Shown in pieces: positions 63,924 to 64,000 of a DNA stretch of 64,000 nt. The notes below the pieces were generated by a model. It did not search any database, was not told the origin of the DNA, and worked only from the letters and a program-made list of their open reading frames with translations. A program made the translations under genes and the position numbers. The stretch is from Paenibacillus larvae subsp. larvae (lineage in GTDB: Bacteria; Bacillota; Bacilli; Paenibacillales; NBRC-103111): NCBI RefSeq assembly GCF_002003265.1, contig NZ_CP019687.1, positions 1,550,001 through 1,614,000 of the forward strand, read 5' to 3'. Numbering within the stretch: the stretch's first letter is position 1; every line of letters begins with the position of its first letter.

Positions 63924-64000
63924 TTATTCAGGCGAAACTAGAGGGAACCGGATAGTTATGGTTGTCCCCTCCCCAAATACACTCTCTATTGTCATTTTAC
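63924..64000 (-). CDS. Sensor histidine kinase, C-terminal end only
   Basis: The last 24 codons of a minus-strand gene that begins beyond the right edge: MTIESVFGEGTTITIRFPLVSPE then TAA at 63926-63924. The S-x-x-GEGTT-x-x-x-x-FPL pattern is the G2-box end of the HATPase domain of histidine kinases. Which kinase it is cannot be read from this part; the response regulator presumably lies further right. Confidence 0.75.
   Translation of the reverse strand, partial: KMTIESVFGEGTTITIRFPLVSPE

Noticed and set aside
1-64000. CRISPR array, tRNA cluster or prophage
   Set aside because: No regularly spaced repeats, no cloverleaf with CCA-proximal features and no phage structural genes were noticed on either strand. 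A tRNAscan and a CRISPR finder run would settle this.

Overview
The window reads as a chromosomal segment of a spore-forming Bacillales bacterium, most likely a Paenibacillus (inference). The grounds are spoVD and spoVE in the division cluster, a meso-DAP-type MurE (DNPR motif), the Bacillus-style orders nif3-trmK-sigA-dnaG-yqxD-ppsR-recO-yqzL-era-cdd-dgkA-ybeY-pgpH-phoH-yqfD-yqfC-yqeY-rpsU and typA-ylaH-ylaJ-ylaK-ylaL, and an RNase P RNA of A-type rather than Bacillus B-type architecture. The decayed IS and pseudogene would fit P. larvae, but the species cannot be fixed from this sequence. Almost all genes lie on the minus strand, so transcription runs from high to low coordinates.

Region 1 (1-12.1 kb) is the division and cell-wall cluster, in transcription order mraZ-rsmH-ftsL-pbpB-spoVD-murE-murF-mraY-murD-spoVE (spoVE runs off the left edge). 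MraZ-type boxes precede mraZ. pbpB is split by a one-base deficit in a G run, just before the SxN active-site motif. Region 2 (12.1-16.1 kb) holds a decayed DUF4349 gene, a truncated IS3-family fragment, and an ahcY-bshC pair linked to thiol metabolism. Region 3 (16.2-25.1 kb) is an oppABCDF peptide transporter, then a DUF3397 gene, a panE-like gene, an rsfA-like regulator and a DUF2626 gene.

Region 4 (25.1-33.8 kb) has a MidA-like methyltransferase (also split in a G run), a secreted coiled-coil protein with an in-frame TAG, a PIN-PhoH ATPase, a YhcN/YlaJ lipoprotein, a PNPOx-fold protein, two small genes, typA and a LiaF-like membrane protein. Region 5 (34.1-43.6 kb) has terC, thiI with its cysteine desulfurase, a lytic transglycosylase, a two-gene ABC exporter, small DUF genes and a subtilisin-like lipoprotein. 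Region 6 (43.6-61.5 kb) runs from rnpB through nif3-trmK, sigA-dnaG, recO, era and phoH to rpsU and a HIT protein. glyQS and ccpN, which flank recO in B. subtilis, are absent; ppsR has its own promoter and a leader terminator instead.

Region 7 (61.7-64 kb) is a plus-strand gene in which a TetR repressor is fused in frame to an FAD-dependent phytoene-desaturase-like enzyme, behind a perfect operator-like palindrome. The end of a histidine kinase gene follows. No tRNA, CRISPR array or prophage was seen. The points most worth checking are the TetR-oxidoreductase fusion, the frameshifts in G runs (biology or sequencing error), the A-type RNase P RNA and the ppsR leader.
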